This document shows, one piece after another, positions 47,306 through 55,773 of a stretch of 64,000 bases of DNA. The DNA is from Alphaproteobacteria bacterium (GTDB lineage Bacteria; Pseudomonadota; Alphaproteobacteria; Sphingomonadales; Emcibacteraceae): NCBI GenBank assembly GCA_030428615.1, contig JAUIDN010000004.1, positions 1 to 64,000 of the forward strand, read 5' to 3'. The translations under genes were made by a program, and so were the position numbers. Within the stretch, counting starts at the first letter, position 1; the number at the start of each line of letters is the position of its first letter. The notes beneath the pieces are model-generated. The model saw only the letters and a list, made by a program, of their open reading frames with translations. It had not been told where the DNA came from and searched no databases.

Positions 47306-48720
47306 AGCGCTTTTATGATGTCTTCTACCATTTTCTTGGCATCGGAAAATAGCATCATTGTGTTATCCCTGAAGAACAGCTCATTCTGAACGCCAGCATA
47401 TCCGGACGCCATACCCCGTTTGACAAACAGGACTGTGCCGGCAAATTCAACATCGAGCACGGGCATGCCATAAATTGGGCTGCTTTTATCTGTTTTGGCC
47501 GCGGGGTTTGTCACGTCATTGGCCCCGATAACAAAAGCGACATCAGTTGCGGCAAATTCACTGTTAATATCTTCAAGCTCAAATACTTCATCGTAGGGAA
47601 CATTGGCTTCCGCGAGAAGAACATTCATGTGCCCTGGCATACGCCCGGCAACAGGATGAATGGCATATTTTACGTTGACACCTTCTTCCTTAAGTATGTC
47701 TACCATTTCGCGCAGGGCATGCTGCGCCTGTGCAACGGCCATGCCATATCCAGGCACGATTATCACGGAACTCGCATTCTTCATGATAAACGCGGCGTCT
47801 TCCGCAGCGCCTTGTTTGACAGGCCGTGTTTCAATTTCTCCGCTACCTGCCGCAGCATCTTCACCGCCAAAACCACCAAGAATTACGCTTATGAATGAAC
47901 GGTTCATGGCGGCACACATAATATACGAAAGAATAGCACCTGATGATCCAACAAGAGATCCGGTGATGATCAGGGCATTATTCTGAAGCGTGAAGCCGAT
48001 ACCGGCCGCTGCCCAGCCGGAATAACTATTCAGCATGCTGACGACGACCGGCATATCAGCACCCCCAATCGGGATAATGATTAAAAACCCGATTAGAAAG
48101 CTGAGGCCGATAATGATCCACATAATGTTACCGTCACCGGACGCAGAAATTTCATCAATTGAAAAGAACCCGATAAGACCGAGAATAGCGATAGCGAGTG
48201 CGGCATTGATCATGTGTCTGGCGGGCAAAATAATCGGTGCACCGGACATGTTTCCGTTAAGTTTGGCAAAGGCAATAACAGATCCAGAAAATGTAATGGC
48301 ACCGATCGCCGCACCAAGCGACATTTCAATTCGGCTTGCCATAAATATATGGCCCATTGCGTCGACCACACCAAAATTGGATGGAAGAAGAAATGCTGCT
48401 GCAGCGACAAGCACGGCAGCTAAACCAACGAGGGAATGAAACGCAGCAACCAGTTGCGGCATAGCCGTCATCGCAATGCGCGATGCAATTATCAGTCCGA
48501 TGCCACCACCGACGGCGATGGCAATTATGATCCATGTATATGAAACGATTTCGGGGTTGGCGAGCGTGGTTATTACAGCAATCGCCATGCCCAGCATACC
48601 ATACATATTTCCTTTGCGTGAACTTTCCGGCGACGAAAGACCGCGCAGAGCAAGAATGAAAAGAACACCGGCAACCAGATAGGCTATTGCGGTTAAATCA
48701 ACAATATTTTGTTCTGACAT
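47302..48720 (-). CDS. pntB: NAD(P) transhydrogenase subunit beta
   Basis: 472 residues. An N-terminal membrane domain with about nine helices precedes the NADP-binding domain (from about residue 290): IVPGYGMAVAQAQHALREM, INSEFAATDVAFVIGANDVTNPAA and MPVLDVEFAGTVLFVKRGMASGYAGVQN. PntB with PntA couples proton entry to hydride transfer from NADH to NADP+. It lies 3 nt after the gene at 48724. The operon order is pntAA-pntAB-pntB. Confidence 0.96.
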   Translation of the reverse strand: MSEQNIVDLTAIAYLVAGVLFILALRGLSSPESSRKGNMYGMLGMAIAVITTLANPEIVSYTWIIIAIAVGGGIGLIIASRIAMTAMPQLVAAFHSLVGLAAVLVAAAAFLLPSNFGVVDAMGHIFMASRIEMSLGAAIGAITFSGSVIAFAKLNGNMSGAPIILPARHMINAALAIAILGLIGFFSIDEISASGDGNIMWIIIGLSFLIGFLIIIPIGGADMPVVVSMLNSYSGWAAAGIGFTLQNNALIITGSLVGSSGAILSYIMCAAMNRSFISVILGGFGGEDAAAGSGEIETRPVKQGAAEDAAFIMKNASSVIIVPGYGMAVAQAQHALREMVDILKEEGVNVKYAIHPVAGRMPGHMNVLLAEANVPYDEVFELEDINSEFAATDVAFVIGANDVTNPAAKTDKSSPIYGMPVLDVEFAGTVLFVKRGMASGYAGVQNELFFRDNTMMLFSDAKKMVEDIIKAL

Positions 48721-48723
48721 GAC

Positions 48724-49077
48724 TTAACCCTCCTTCTTTTTGTCGGGTTGAGGTTTTTTCTTATACATACTCAGCATGCGCTTGGTAACAGCAAAGCCGC
48801 CGAAAATATTGACGGCGGCAAGGCCAATGGCAGCGATACCCAGGATTTTTGCGATGCTCATGTCTCCGGGCCCCGCAGCTATCAGCGCACCAACGATAAT
48901 CACCGATGAAATGGCATTGGTAACTGCCATCAGCGGCGTATGAAGGGCAGGAGTCACGCTCCAGACCACGTAATAGCCGACAAAAATTGAAAGAACGAAT
49001 AAAGATATCTGCGAAACAAAGGGCGACATGGACGCGGTTGTCATCACAGTATCGGTCATTTGAGTAATTTGATCCAT
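48724..49077 (-). CDS. pntAB: NAD(P) transhydrogenase subunit alpha part 2 (membrane)
   Basis: 117 residues with three or four hydrophobic helices (SQISLFVLSIFVGYYVVWSVTPALHTPLMAVTNAISSVIIVGAL and onwards). This is the membrane part of PntA that is a separate subunit in Alphaproteobacteria such as Rhodospirillum, but fused in E. coli. The C-terminus is short and basic (YKKKPQPDKKKEG). It starts 1 nt after pntAA and precedes pntB by 3 nt. Confidence 0.94.
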   Translation of the reverse strand: MDQITQMTDTVMTTASMSPFVSQISLFVLSIFVGYYVVWSVTPALHTPLMAVTNAISSVIIVGALIAAGPGDMSIAKILGIAAIGLAAVNIFGGFAVTKRMLSMYKKKPQPDKKKEG

Positions 49078-49078
49078 C

Positions 49079-50230
49079 TTAATTTCCTCCTTTTAGGCGC
49101 TCGTGGACGATTTCACCGTCCTTGGTGAGCAATATGCCGTTGATGATTTCATCATCCCAATCAATGTCCAGACCGTTATGCTCTTCATTCACTAGTGGCG
49201 TAATAAAATTAAGTAAGTTTTTGGCGTAAAGTGCGCTTGAATCAGCGGCCAGATTGCTTGCAATATTGAGGTGCGCAATTATCGTTACGCCGTTATCTGT
49301 TGTATATGTTTCTCCCGGCTTTGTGAGTGTGCAATTTCCCCCCGCTGGTGCGGCGAGATCAACAATCACCGACCCTCGTTTCATGGACGCAACCATATCG
49401 TCATTAATCAGGACCGGTGCAGGGCGCCCGGGAATTAGTGCAGTGGTGATCACTATATCCTGTTTTTTAAGTGTTTCGGCAATCAGCTCGGCTTGACGGC
49501 GTTTATAATCGTCGCTCATTTCCTTTGCGTAACCGCCTTCAGTTTCCCCGCCTTCGTCACTTTCCACCATCACAAATTTACCGCCAAGACTTTCGACCTG
49601 CTCTTTCGCGGCGGCGCGAACATCGGTTGCTGAGACAACAGCACCAAGCCGCTTTGCGGTGGCAATTGCCTGTAGTCCCGCAACGCCAGCCCCCATAACC
49701 ATCACTTTGGCGGGAGCAACGGTTCCTGCAGCGGTCATCATCATGGGAAAAGCATGGCCATATTCATGTGCCGCATTGATCACCGCACTGTATCCTGCCA
49801 AATTTGATTGACTGGAAAGAACATCCATGCTTTGAGCACGGGTAATCCTTGGCATAAATTCCATTGCGAACGCCAATATACCATTTTGCGCATATGCTTT
49901 TACATCATCAACATGGTTTGTCGGCTCAAGCATCGCTATTAGCATAGCGCCTTTTTTTATCATGGATAATTCGTCAACTCCACCTTCGTTGCCCTGCATG
50001 GGCCGTTGAACTTTAAAAATAATATCTGCATCGTTAAATGCATCTGCGGTGTTAGCGGCAATTTCTGCACCAGCCTCTTTATAGTCTTTATCTGATATCT
50101 GACTGGCGTCACCTGCGCCAGCCTCAACAACAACATCAAAGCCGAGAGATGATAATTTTTTGACAGTATCGGGGGTGGCCGCAACACGTTTCTCATGTTC
50201 TCGACGCTCTTTTGGTATTGCTATTTTCAT
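49079..50230 (-). CDS. pntAA: NAD(P) transhydrogenase subunit alpha part 1 (NAD-binding)
   Basis: 383 residues. It begins MKIAIPKERREHEKRVAATP as in alanine dehydrogenase/PntA proteins. The NAD-binding core includes VAPAKVMVMGAGVAGLQAIATAKRLGAVVSATDVR. It is the soluble domain that binds NAD(H) and passes hydride to PntB. First gene of the operon. A leader of 254 bp lies between it and the divergent sigma-54 activator; nothing distinct was found there apart from TTAA-rich DNA. Confidence 0.96.
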   Translation of the reverse strand: MKIAIPKERREHEKRVAATPDTVKKLSSLGFDVVVEAGAGDASQISDKDYKEAGAEIAANTADAFNDADIIFKVQRPMQGNEGGVDELSMIKKGAMLIAMLEPTNHVDDVKAYAQNGILAFAMEFMPRITRAQSMDVLSSQSNLAGYSAVINAAHEYGHAFPMMMTAAGTVAPAKVMVMGAGVAGLQAIATAKRLGAVVSATDVRAAAKEQVESLGGKFVMVESDEGGETEGGYAKEMSDDYKRRQAELIAETLKKQDIVITTALIPGRPAPVLINDDMVASMKRGSVIVDLAAPAGGNCTLTKPGETYTTDNGVTIIAHLNIASNLAADSSALYAKNLLNFITPLVNEEHNGLDIDWDDEIINGILLTKDGEIVHERLKGGN

Positions 50231-50484
50231 TGGTAACCTCTTGATATGATCAATTCGTTTGGAATGATTGATTAGTATCTTTCACGGTGGAAAAAGCTTA
50301 ACACAAATTAACCAAAAGGGTAGGGCAAAAATATTTTTATGTTAAATAACTTTAATATTTCTGGGGCTTTTGAGCCATGTTTCAATCTGGAACAAAAAAA
50401 TCCAGCAATATTGTATAAATTTTAACTTTTGTCCCGTAATGATACAGTTTCGAAAAAAATAGGGCAAAGATCGAAAACGATATT

Positions 50485-51549
50485 ATGGTAAGCGAGAGTA
50501 TGTCACAAAAAGATAGCGAGAGCGCGTTCGATAAAATAATCGGCAATAGCGAAGCCATGAGTAAGGCAATTATGCTTGCCCGTAAAGGTGCAAAGACCGA
50601 TGTACCCGTGCTTCTAGAGGGTGAAAGTGGTGTTGGGAAGGAAGTTTTTGCCCGTGCGATCCATAAAAACAGCAGCCGCTCGACTAAGCCATTTATCGTT
50701 GTTAACTGCGGTGCGCTTCCGTCCAATCTGGTGGAAAGTATCCTGTTCGGTCATGCTAAAGGTGCATTCACCGACGCAAAGGAAGATCATGCCGGTAAAT
50801 TTATTGATGCAGACGGCGGTACAATTTTTCTTGATGAAATTGGTGAATTACCACTTGATTTACAGGTAAAATTATTGCGCGTTCTCCAGGAAGGTGAGGT
50901 AGACCCTGTCGGTGGCAGCGGTACTGTAAGCGTTGACGTTCGTGTTATTTCGGCGACAAATAAAAAACTGGAAGAATTAGTCAAAGCAGGGGCTTTTCGA
51001 GAAGACCTGTATTACAGACTTGATGTATTCCCGGTTTCCCTCCCTCCACTAAGGAGCCGCAACGGCGATATCCAGACACTTACCAGTCATTTTATAAAAA
51101 AAATCTGTGAAAAGGAAAATCGTCCGATCAAGTCATTGACGACCAATGCGATAATGCTGCTAAACGGATATCATTGGCCGGGTAATGTACGCCAACTCGA
51201 AAATGTGGTGCTTCGTGCTGTAATTCTGTCAGAAGGCGAAATGATCACCGAACATGATTTTCCGCAGGTAACGGCAGATATAGAAAGAATGGCGGAAGAA
51301 AACAGGCGTCATAACCGCCGCACGGAAGATCTGATCAAATCACTGGAGATACCGAAAGAATTTCATAATACGGCGATTTATGATGATAATGCTGATGTAT
51401 ATCCGATTGACTATATTGAAAAAATGATGATCAAATATGCCTATATCCGATATGAAGGTAAAATGACCGAAATAGCCAAAAGGCTTAAAATCGGTCGGTC
51501 GACGCTTTATCGAAAGGTGGAGGAAATGGGCCTTTTTGACAGCGATTAG
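50485..51549 (+). CDS. Sigma-54-dependent transcriptional activator lacking a receiver domain
   Basis: 354 residues. An AAA+ domain starts almost at once (IIGNSEAMSKAIMLARKGA). Walker A is GESGVGKE (46-52), the sigma-54 contact loop reads GAFTDA (93-98) rather than the usual GAFTGA, and Walker B is GGTIFLDEIGEL. WPGNVRQLENV and a C-terminal Fis-type helix-turn-helix (MTEIAKRLKIGRSTLYRKVEEMGL) complete it. There is no N-terminal receiver or sensor domain, so control must come from expression level or a partner protein. Divergent from pntAA. No sigma-54 gene is in the window. Confidence 0.92.
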   Translation: MVSESMSQKDSESAFDKIIGNSEAMSKAIMLARKGAKTDVPVLLEGESGVGKEVFARAIHKNSSRSTKPFIVVNCGALPSNLVESILFGHAKGAFTDAKEDHAGKFIDADGGTIFLDEIGELPLDLQVKLLRVLQEGEVDPVGGSGTVSVDVRVISATNKKLEELVKAGAFREDLYYRLDVFPVSLPPLRSRNGDIQTLTSHFIKKICEKENRPIKSLTTNAIMLLNGYHWPGNVRQLENVVLRAVILSEGEMITEHDFPQVTADIERMAEENRRHNRRTEDLIKSLEIPKEFHNTAIYDDNADVYPIDYIEKMMIKYAYIRYEGKMTEIAKRLKIGRSTLYRKVEEMGLFDSD

Positions 51550-51667
51550 TTTTTTGTATTTGCGACAAAGGGGCTATTTTCTGAGACAAGCCGTATTATT
51601 AATTGCTTGAAATTGCCCACAATAGCCTTAAATTTAATCTAATGATTAATAAAAAAGGCTCATTTCA

Positions 51668-51907
51668 ATGATATATCTTGTTGCAATACTCTGTCCGCCA
51701 CTTGCGCTTCTTTTTAAAGGGAAAATTTTTCAGGCGATATTCAATGGCATATTGTGGATAGTTAGCTTGGTTCTCTTTGCCATTTCATTTGGGGCATTGT
51801 CGCTTATTTGGATAGTGACGGTCGTTTGGGCCATTATCGTGGTGAAAGGCGCAAATGATGATGAACGCCATCAGGAAATCGTTGATGCGATCAAATCACG
51901 TGATTAA
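51668..51907 (+). CDS. YqaE/Pmp3-like small membrane protein
   Basis: 79 residues. Two hydrophobic hairpin helices (LVAILCPPLALLFKGKIFQAIFNGILWIVSLVLF and LIWIVTVVWAIIVVKG) match the Pmp3/YqaE layout, including the CPPLALLF turn. A polar C-terminal tail (NDDERHQEIVDAIKSRD) extends beyond the core. Pmp3-type proteins are associated with membrane stress responses. It is monocistronic, with the convergent gapR gene beyond a shared terminator. Confidence 0.8.
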   Translation: MIYLVAILCPPLALLFKGKIFQAIFNGILWIVSLVLFAISFGALSLIWIVTVVWAIIVVKGANDDERHQEIVDAIKSRD

Positions 51908-51923
51908 TTTCATGGGATAGTTG

Positions 51924-51953
51924 ATTAAAGGCGGCTGTCACACCGCCTTTAAT
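51924..51953. terminator. Bidirectional terminator between the Pmp3-like gene and gapR
   Basis: ATTAAAGGCGG (51924-51934) pairs perfectly over 11 bp with CCGCCTTTAAT (51943-51953). It has T-rich flanks on both sides and sits between the two convergent stops. Confidence 0.7.
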
Positions 51954-51957
51954 TTCG

Positions 51958-52209
51958 TTACCCTCTGATCATGCCGAGAGCGTGGGTGTAAAGATCAAGA
52001 AGTGCTTCTTGTTCCTGACGGTCACTTTCATCCATTTTTCGCAGACGAATGATTTGCCGCATGATTTTTGTGTCAAACCCTACTGATTTTGCTTCCGCAT
52101 AAATATCTTTTATATCATCGGCAAGCGCTTTTTTTTCTTCTTCCAGTCGTTCAACACGTTCAATAAATGACCGTAAGGCATCGGCTGCGATGCCACCTGT
52201 TTCTACCAT
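51958..52209 (-). CDS. gapR: Nucleoid-associated protein GapR (DUF2312)
   Basis: 83 residues, nearly the whole DUF2312 domain: [46 protein letters not shown]. GapR forms a clamp on overtwisted DNA ahead of transcription and replication machinery, and is found across Alphaproteobacteria. The three-helix, coiled-coil-forming pattern is intact. It is the last gene of N-formylglutamate amidohydrolase-DUF1244-gapR. Confidence 0.95.
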   Translation of the reverse strand: MVETGGIAADALRSFIERVERLEEEKKALADDIKDIYAEAKSVGFDTKIMRQIIRLRKMDESDRQEQEALLDLYTHALGMIRG

Positions 52210-52240
52210 TTTTATAGTCCTTGAGTTTTTGGTTTTTTTG

Positions 52241-52570
52241 TTACATTTCTTTATTTTTCTGAAGGCTTTCGTCCATATTTTTCTGAAGGCTTTCGTCCAT
52301 CAGTTTCATTTGTTCCTCTGTTGCGGGCGTTTGATATTTTTCTACCCATTCATCATACGGCATGCCGTAAATAATTTCGCGTGCTTCCATTTTGCCAATA
52401 TCAATGCCGCGCTCGGCAGCTTCGGCAGCGTACCATTTGGAAAAACAGTTTCGACAAAACCCAGCAAGGCCCATCAGGTCAATATTCTGCGCATCTGTAC
52501 GTTTTTGCATATGCTTTATAATGCGACGGAAGGTAGCGGCTTCAATTTCAAGTTTTGTTTGTTTGTCCAT
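52241..52570 (-). CDS. DUF1244 family protein
   Basis: 109 residues from ATG 52570 ([33 protein letters not shown]). The family stretch [17 protein letters not shown], then [12 protein letters not shown], is clear. DUF1244 proteins are small alpha/beta proteins of unknown function. The C-terminus is odd: an exact 24-bp tandem duplication (52253-52300) gives MDESLQKN twice before KEM. It lies 11 nt after the N-formylglutamate amidohydrolase gene and 31 nt before gapR. Confidence 0.9.
   Translation of the reverse strand: MDKQTKLEIEAATFRRIIKHMQKRTDAQNIDLMGLAGFCRNCFSKWYAAEAAERGIDIGKMEAREIIYGMPYDEWVEKYQTPATEEQMKLMDESLQKNMDESLQKNKEM
52253..52300 (-). repeat. 24-bp perfect tandem repeat inside the DUF1244 gene
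   Basis: ATTTTTCTGAAGGC followed by TTTCGTCCAT occurs at 52253-52276 and again at 52277-52300. It keeps the frame and duplicates MDESLQKN near the C-terminus. Confidence 0.9.
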
Positions 52571-52581
52571 AAGTGTCTCCG

Positions 52582-53340
52582 TTAATAATGTATGACTTCG
52601 GCCATTTCCGGTATTTCCCTGATGGCGATAATTTCGGTTGCCAAAACATCGCTCCATTTATCAATACCGATTGTGCTATCAATTTCATTTTGCCTGATTT
52701 CAATATTTACGTGGGGAAAACCATGTTGGGTACCGTGCCGGTTCATCGTGTGGTTTAATTCCTGACCGGAATAAGGCTCATTGTCACCCACATGATACCC
52801 GCGATTTTCAAGCCGTTTCATGAGTGCTTTGGCTACGCGTTCATCCCTGTTCCATAACATGCCGGAATGCCATGGTCTCTCAAAGCCGTTCATGTGTGGT
52901 GTAAAACTGTGCATATTGAAAATAATCGGCGCGTGGCCATTTCCAGCTTTTCTTTGAATCAGCGTGTCTGTTTCATCGTGAAATGGTTGGTAAAAGCGTT
53001 CTATGCGTGCCTTTATATCGTCTTCGCTTAAATCATGGTTACCATATATTTCGTGCCCATCACTGCGGGTCGGGATCAGGCCGTGCTGATCAAGACTACG
53101 GTTAGCATCTATAAGAAGCCGTGAAAAGGTGGCAAGGATGGCTGGTGCATCAAGCATTTTCGACAAATTCCGTGTTACTTCACCAATACCGATGTCCCAT
53201 GCGATATGAAGCGCAAGCTGTTCTTCGCTAAGGCCAAGGTTGTCAAATTCCGCCGGTATATGGTTGCTGGCGTGCTCGGATATCAGGACGATATTTGCTT
53301 TTCCAGCCGGATTTATGATTTCAAATGCCATAGTGCTCAA
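52582..53340 (-). CDS. N-formylglutamate amidohydrolase family protein
   Basis: 252 residues. Family motifs are LISEHASNHIPAEFDNLGL, HIAWDIGIGEVTRNLSKML, LLIDANRSLDQHGLIPTRSDG and IFNMHSFTP. Such enzymes hydrolyse N-formylglutamate in histidine degradation, but many homologues outside hut operons have an uncertain substrate. No hut genes are here. In Alphaproteobacteria it commonly precedes DUF1244 and gapR, as it does here with an 11-nt gap to DUF1244. Confidence 0.9.
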   Translation of the reverse strand: MSTMAFEIINPAGKANIVLISEHASNHIPAEFDNLGLSEEQLALHIAWDIGIGEVTRNLSKMLDAPAILATFSRLLIDANRSLDQHGLIPTRSDGHEIYGNHDLSEDDIKARIERFYQPFHDETDTLIQRKAGNGHAPIIFNMHSFTPHMNGFERPWHSGMLWNRDERVAKALMKRLENRGYHVGDNEPYSGQELNHTMNRHGTQHGFPHVNIEIRQNEIDSTIGIDKWSDVLATEIIAIREIPEMAEVIHY

Positions 53341-53405
53341 ATATTAATGTGAATCAGGGTCACATTTTTATATGTGTTTGTTGATTTAAACAACAAGAGA
53401 TAAAA

Positions 53406-53440
53406 AAGAAAAAACAGAAGCGGTGGGAGAACCGCTTCTG
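53406..53440 (-). terminator. Intrinsic terminator of the outer membrane protein gene
   Basis: On the minus strand CAGAAGCGGT pairs with ACCGCTTCTG over 10 bp (53440-53415) and is followed by a T-rich tract (53414-53406). It lies about 53 nt after the stop. Confidence 0.85.
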
Positions 53441-53492
53441 CAAGTTCAAGGAGTTCGAACGGGAAGATTAACTCCTTAGGAAATTAGCGCAG

Positions 53493-54134
53493 CTAGAAAC
53501 GCAGAGAAGCGCCAACAAGAAAGCGATGTTCGCTTGGGTCAAACCTGACTGTATCGCTGCCGCTTGCCACGTTCCATGGTTTATAATCCGCGTGAGTATA
53601 TTCACCGCGTATGCTCATTTCCGGTGTAACGGCAAACTCAATACCACCGCCATACCGGAAGCCGTTAAGCCGCTTGCTTGTTTTCGTCGCAAGACCAAAC
53701 GTTTCAAAATTTGTCGATGTATAACCGGCGAGGCCATAGAATAAGGCCTGATCAGCAACAAAACCGGCACGACCGGACAAATCAATTGTGTTTCTGGATT
53801 TTAGACCGGTATTTGTTGTGCCGAATGAAGCGGTTGGGTTTGCATTTCGGTTAAGATAAAACCCGGCTTCCGCTCCCATATAAAACTGTTCCACCTGCTT
53901 GCCAAAGCCTGCAAAGAAGCCTGCACCTGCTTTTTGATTGCTATTTAGTGTCATTGTCGCATTAGGTGAGACCGTAGCATTGGTATTCGATTTATTTAAT
54001 GTCGCTGCACCGCCAAAATACGCCCCATCAAATGGCGCGGTTTCATCCGCCGCAATTGCAGCAGATATTGGTGCAGTCAGAAGTGCGCCGGATGTTAACG
54101 TTACGGCGACTAATTTTTTACTTAAAAAATTCAT
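53493..54134 (-). CDS. Outer membrane beta-barrel protein (opacity/OmpA-like barrel)
   Basis: 213 residues from ATG 54134 (MNFLSKKLVAVTLTSGALLTAPISAAIAADE), with AGGAAATG upstream. After a signal peptide of about 28 residues come alternating amphipathic strands (FDGAYFGGAATL, KAGAGFFAGFGKQVEQFYMGAEAGFYL, GFRYGGGIEFAVTPEMSIRGEYTHADY). The C-terminus HRFLVGASLRF ends in Phe, as required by the BAM machinery. It is an eight-stranded barrel type with unknown ligand. Monocistronic with its own terminator. Confidence 0.88.
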   Translation of the reverse strand: MNFLSKKLVAVTLTSGALLTAPISAAIAADETAPFDGAYFGGAATLNKSNTNATVSPNATMTLNSNQKAGAGFFAGFGKQVEQFYMGAEAGFYLNRNANPTASFGTTNTGLKSRNTIDLSGRAGFVADQALFYGLAGYTSTNFETFGLATKTSKRLNGFRYGGGIEFAVTPEMSIRGEYTHADYKPWNVASGSDTVRFDPSEHRFLVGASLRF

Positions 54135-54338
54135 TTCATTTCCTATTCTAGTTTTCATTTTAATTGTTGATCACACATATCAATCAGGACATGTGTGGCC
54201 CTCACGAAATGATAATTAAGGCAATGAGAAAAAATGGTCGTCCGAACTTGCAGGATTAAACCAAAAAAAGTTCGATCCTGTGTATTCGTACGTTTAAGGT
54301 TCTGTTTTTAAATGATAATTATTCTAAAGATAATTGAA

Positions 54339-55562
54339 TTATTCATCTGCAGGAGAATAGTTTTTGCGATACTCTGACGGTGTCTGGCCGGTTTGTCTTT
54401 TGAATGCCGAATTAAAAGTTGATTTTGAATTGAATCCGACGGAGTAAGCAATATCAAGAATTGAATTCTTTTCTTCTTTGTCGGCTAATCGGCTCATCGC
54501 CGCTTCAATGCGATATTTATTTACAAAATCAAAAAAATGACTTTTGGTTTTCTGATTGATGACCTGCGAAATATAATTTGATGATATTTTAGTGTGATCG
54601 CTTAATCCGCGTAAAGAAAGCATACTGTCACTATAAATACCTTGATCCGATAGTGCACAGTGCAATTTTTCGAATATTCTTTCTGCATCTGCATCATTTA
54701 GAGCTGATTTTGCATATTTTTGCTTTTTATCGGTATTGTCATCAATTTTATTTGCCGAAATTTCGCTTTCATTGTCTGTAACGTTGATCTGGTCCCGAAA
54801 GACGGCGTTCTGACGTAGTCCTTTAAAACTGATAAAATATATTATTCCTACGTCGATCATTGAAATAACGGTCCTTATCGGATCGCTGATTGTTTCCGGC
54901 CACGCGATGATTGCTTCATATGTGTAAACCGCCCAGGATATTGAAAGCATGAGCATTAGTAACCTGAGCCATCCAAGCCTGTTATCCTCAATGTTCGAAA
55001 AGAAATCTTTCAGATTTTCGAAATAACGCATGAGGACCCTGAAAGATTGAATGAGATAAAAAAGTACCTGAAAAAGTAATATGACATGAACAAGGAGGAT
55101 GCCAAAAATTGCAATCCACGGAAGTATTGCTTCGGTAGCGCTGATAACATTTTTTGAAAAAATCAACTGCTTTTCGGTTTGGGGTAACATAAAAAACGGG
55201 ATCAGCAGCAGGATCGAAAGGAAAAATGCAATGAAATGTTTCAGTCGCGGCCTTATCAGTATGTAAGAATCAACGCTACAGGTATCCCTCACGTAAAAAT
55301 ACAGAAACGGCCCAAGCAAAAAATATGTCGGGATAAAGATGCCATGCATATTTGGATAATTGTAATTGATGTTTGATGACATCAAAAATCCGTCCAGAAA
55401 TGTGACGCTGTAAATAAGCAAGAAGCCTGAAAGAAACCGGCGCGGTGATTTTGTCGTTGTTGATTTATCCTGACTGTCCATAAAGAAAAAAAGTGCCATA
55501 AACAGACACATTGATAACCCCATCAGATTAATGGCAATCTCATATTGGCCTAAATCAAACAT
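54339..55562 (-). CDS. AraC-family regulator with N-terminal membrane domain
   Basis: 407 residues. About seven hydrophobic helices occupy residues 8-245 (first INLMGLSMCLFMALFFFM), followed by a linker and a C-terminal AraC helix-turn-helix pair: LSLRGLSDHTKISSNYISQVINQK and ILDIAYSVGFNSKSTFNSAFKRQTGQTPSEYRKNY. Such membrane-bound AraC proteins may sense membrane-soluble signals and bind DNA at the membrane; the signal is unknown. It is divergent from the M18 peptidase gene across 205 bp. Confidence 0.9.
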   Translation of the reverse strand: MFDLGQYEIAINLMGLSMCLFMALFFFMDSQDKSTTTKSPRRFLSGFLLIYSVTFLDGFLMSSNINYNYPNMHGIFIPTYFLLGPFLYFYVRDTCSVDSYILIRPRLKHFIAFFLSILLLIPFFMLPQTEKQLIFSKNVISATEAILPWIAIFGILLVHVILLFQVLFYLIQSFRVLMRYFENLKDFFSNIEDNRLGWLRLLMLMLSISWAVYTYEAIIAWPETISDPIRTVISMIDVGIIYFISFKGLRQNAVFRDQINVTDNESEISANKIDDNTDKKQKYAKSALNDADAERIFEKLHCALSDQGIYSDSMLSLRGLSDHTKISSNYISQVINQKTKSHFFDFVNKYRIEAAMSRLADKEEKNSILDIAYSVGFNSKSTFNSAFKRQTGQTPSEYRKNYSPADE

Positions 55563-55773
55563 GTCAGCTTTATTTCCCCGATTTCTTATGGTCTGCTAAA
55601 CTAAGTTTGAAAAGTGTCAGAAATTTGGTCAATACAGGCTTTCACAATGAATAATTTTATTTCTTTGAAAGCTATTTTATTCTGTTATCTTGACATTCTC
55701 TGTGTTTAAATAATCGGTAAAATGGTGCGCAACGGGGCGCAAGAAATTACAATCTCTGAATAGGAAGGTGAGC

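Noticed and set aside
50300-50325. CtrA-type box before the sigma-54 activator
   Set aside because: TTAA and TTAAC are separated by 6 nt instead of 7, so the spacing is wrong.
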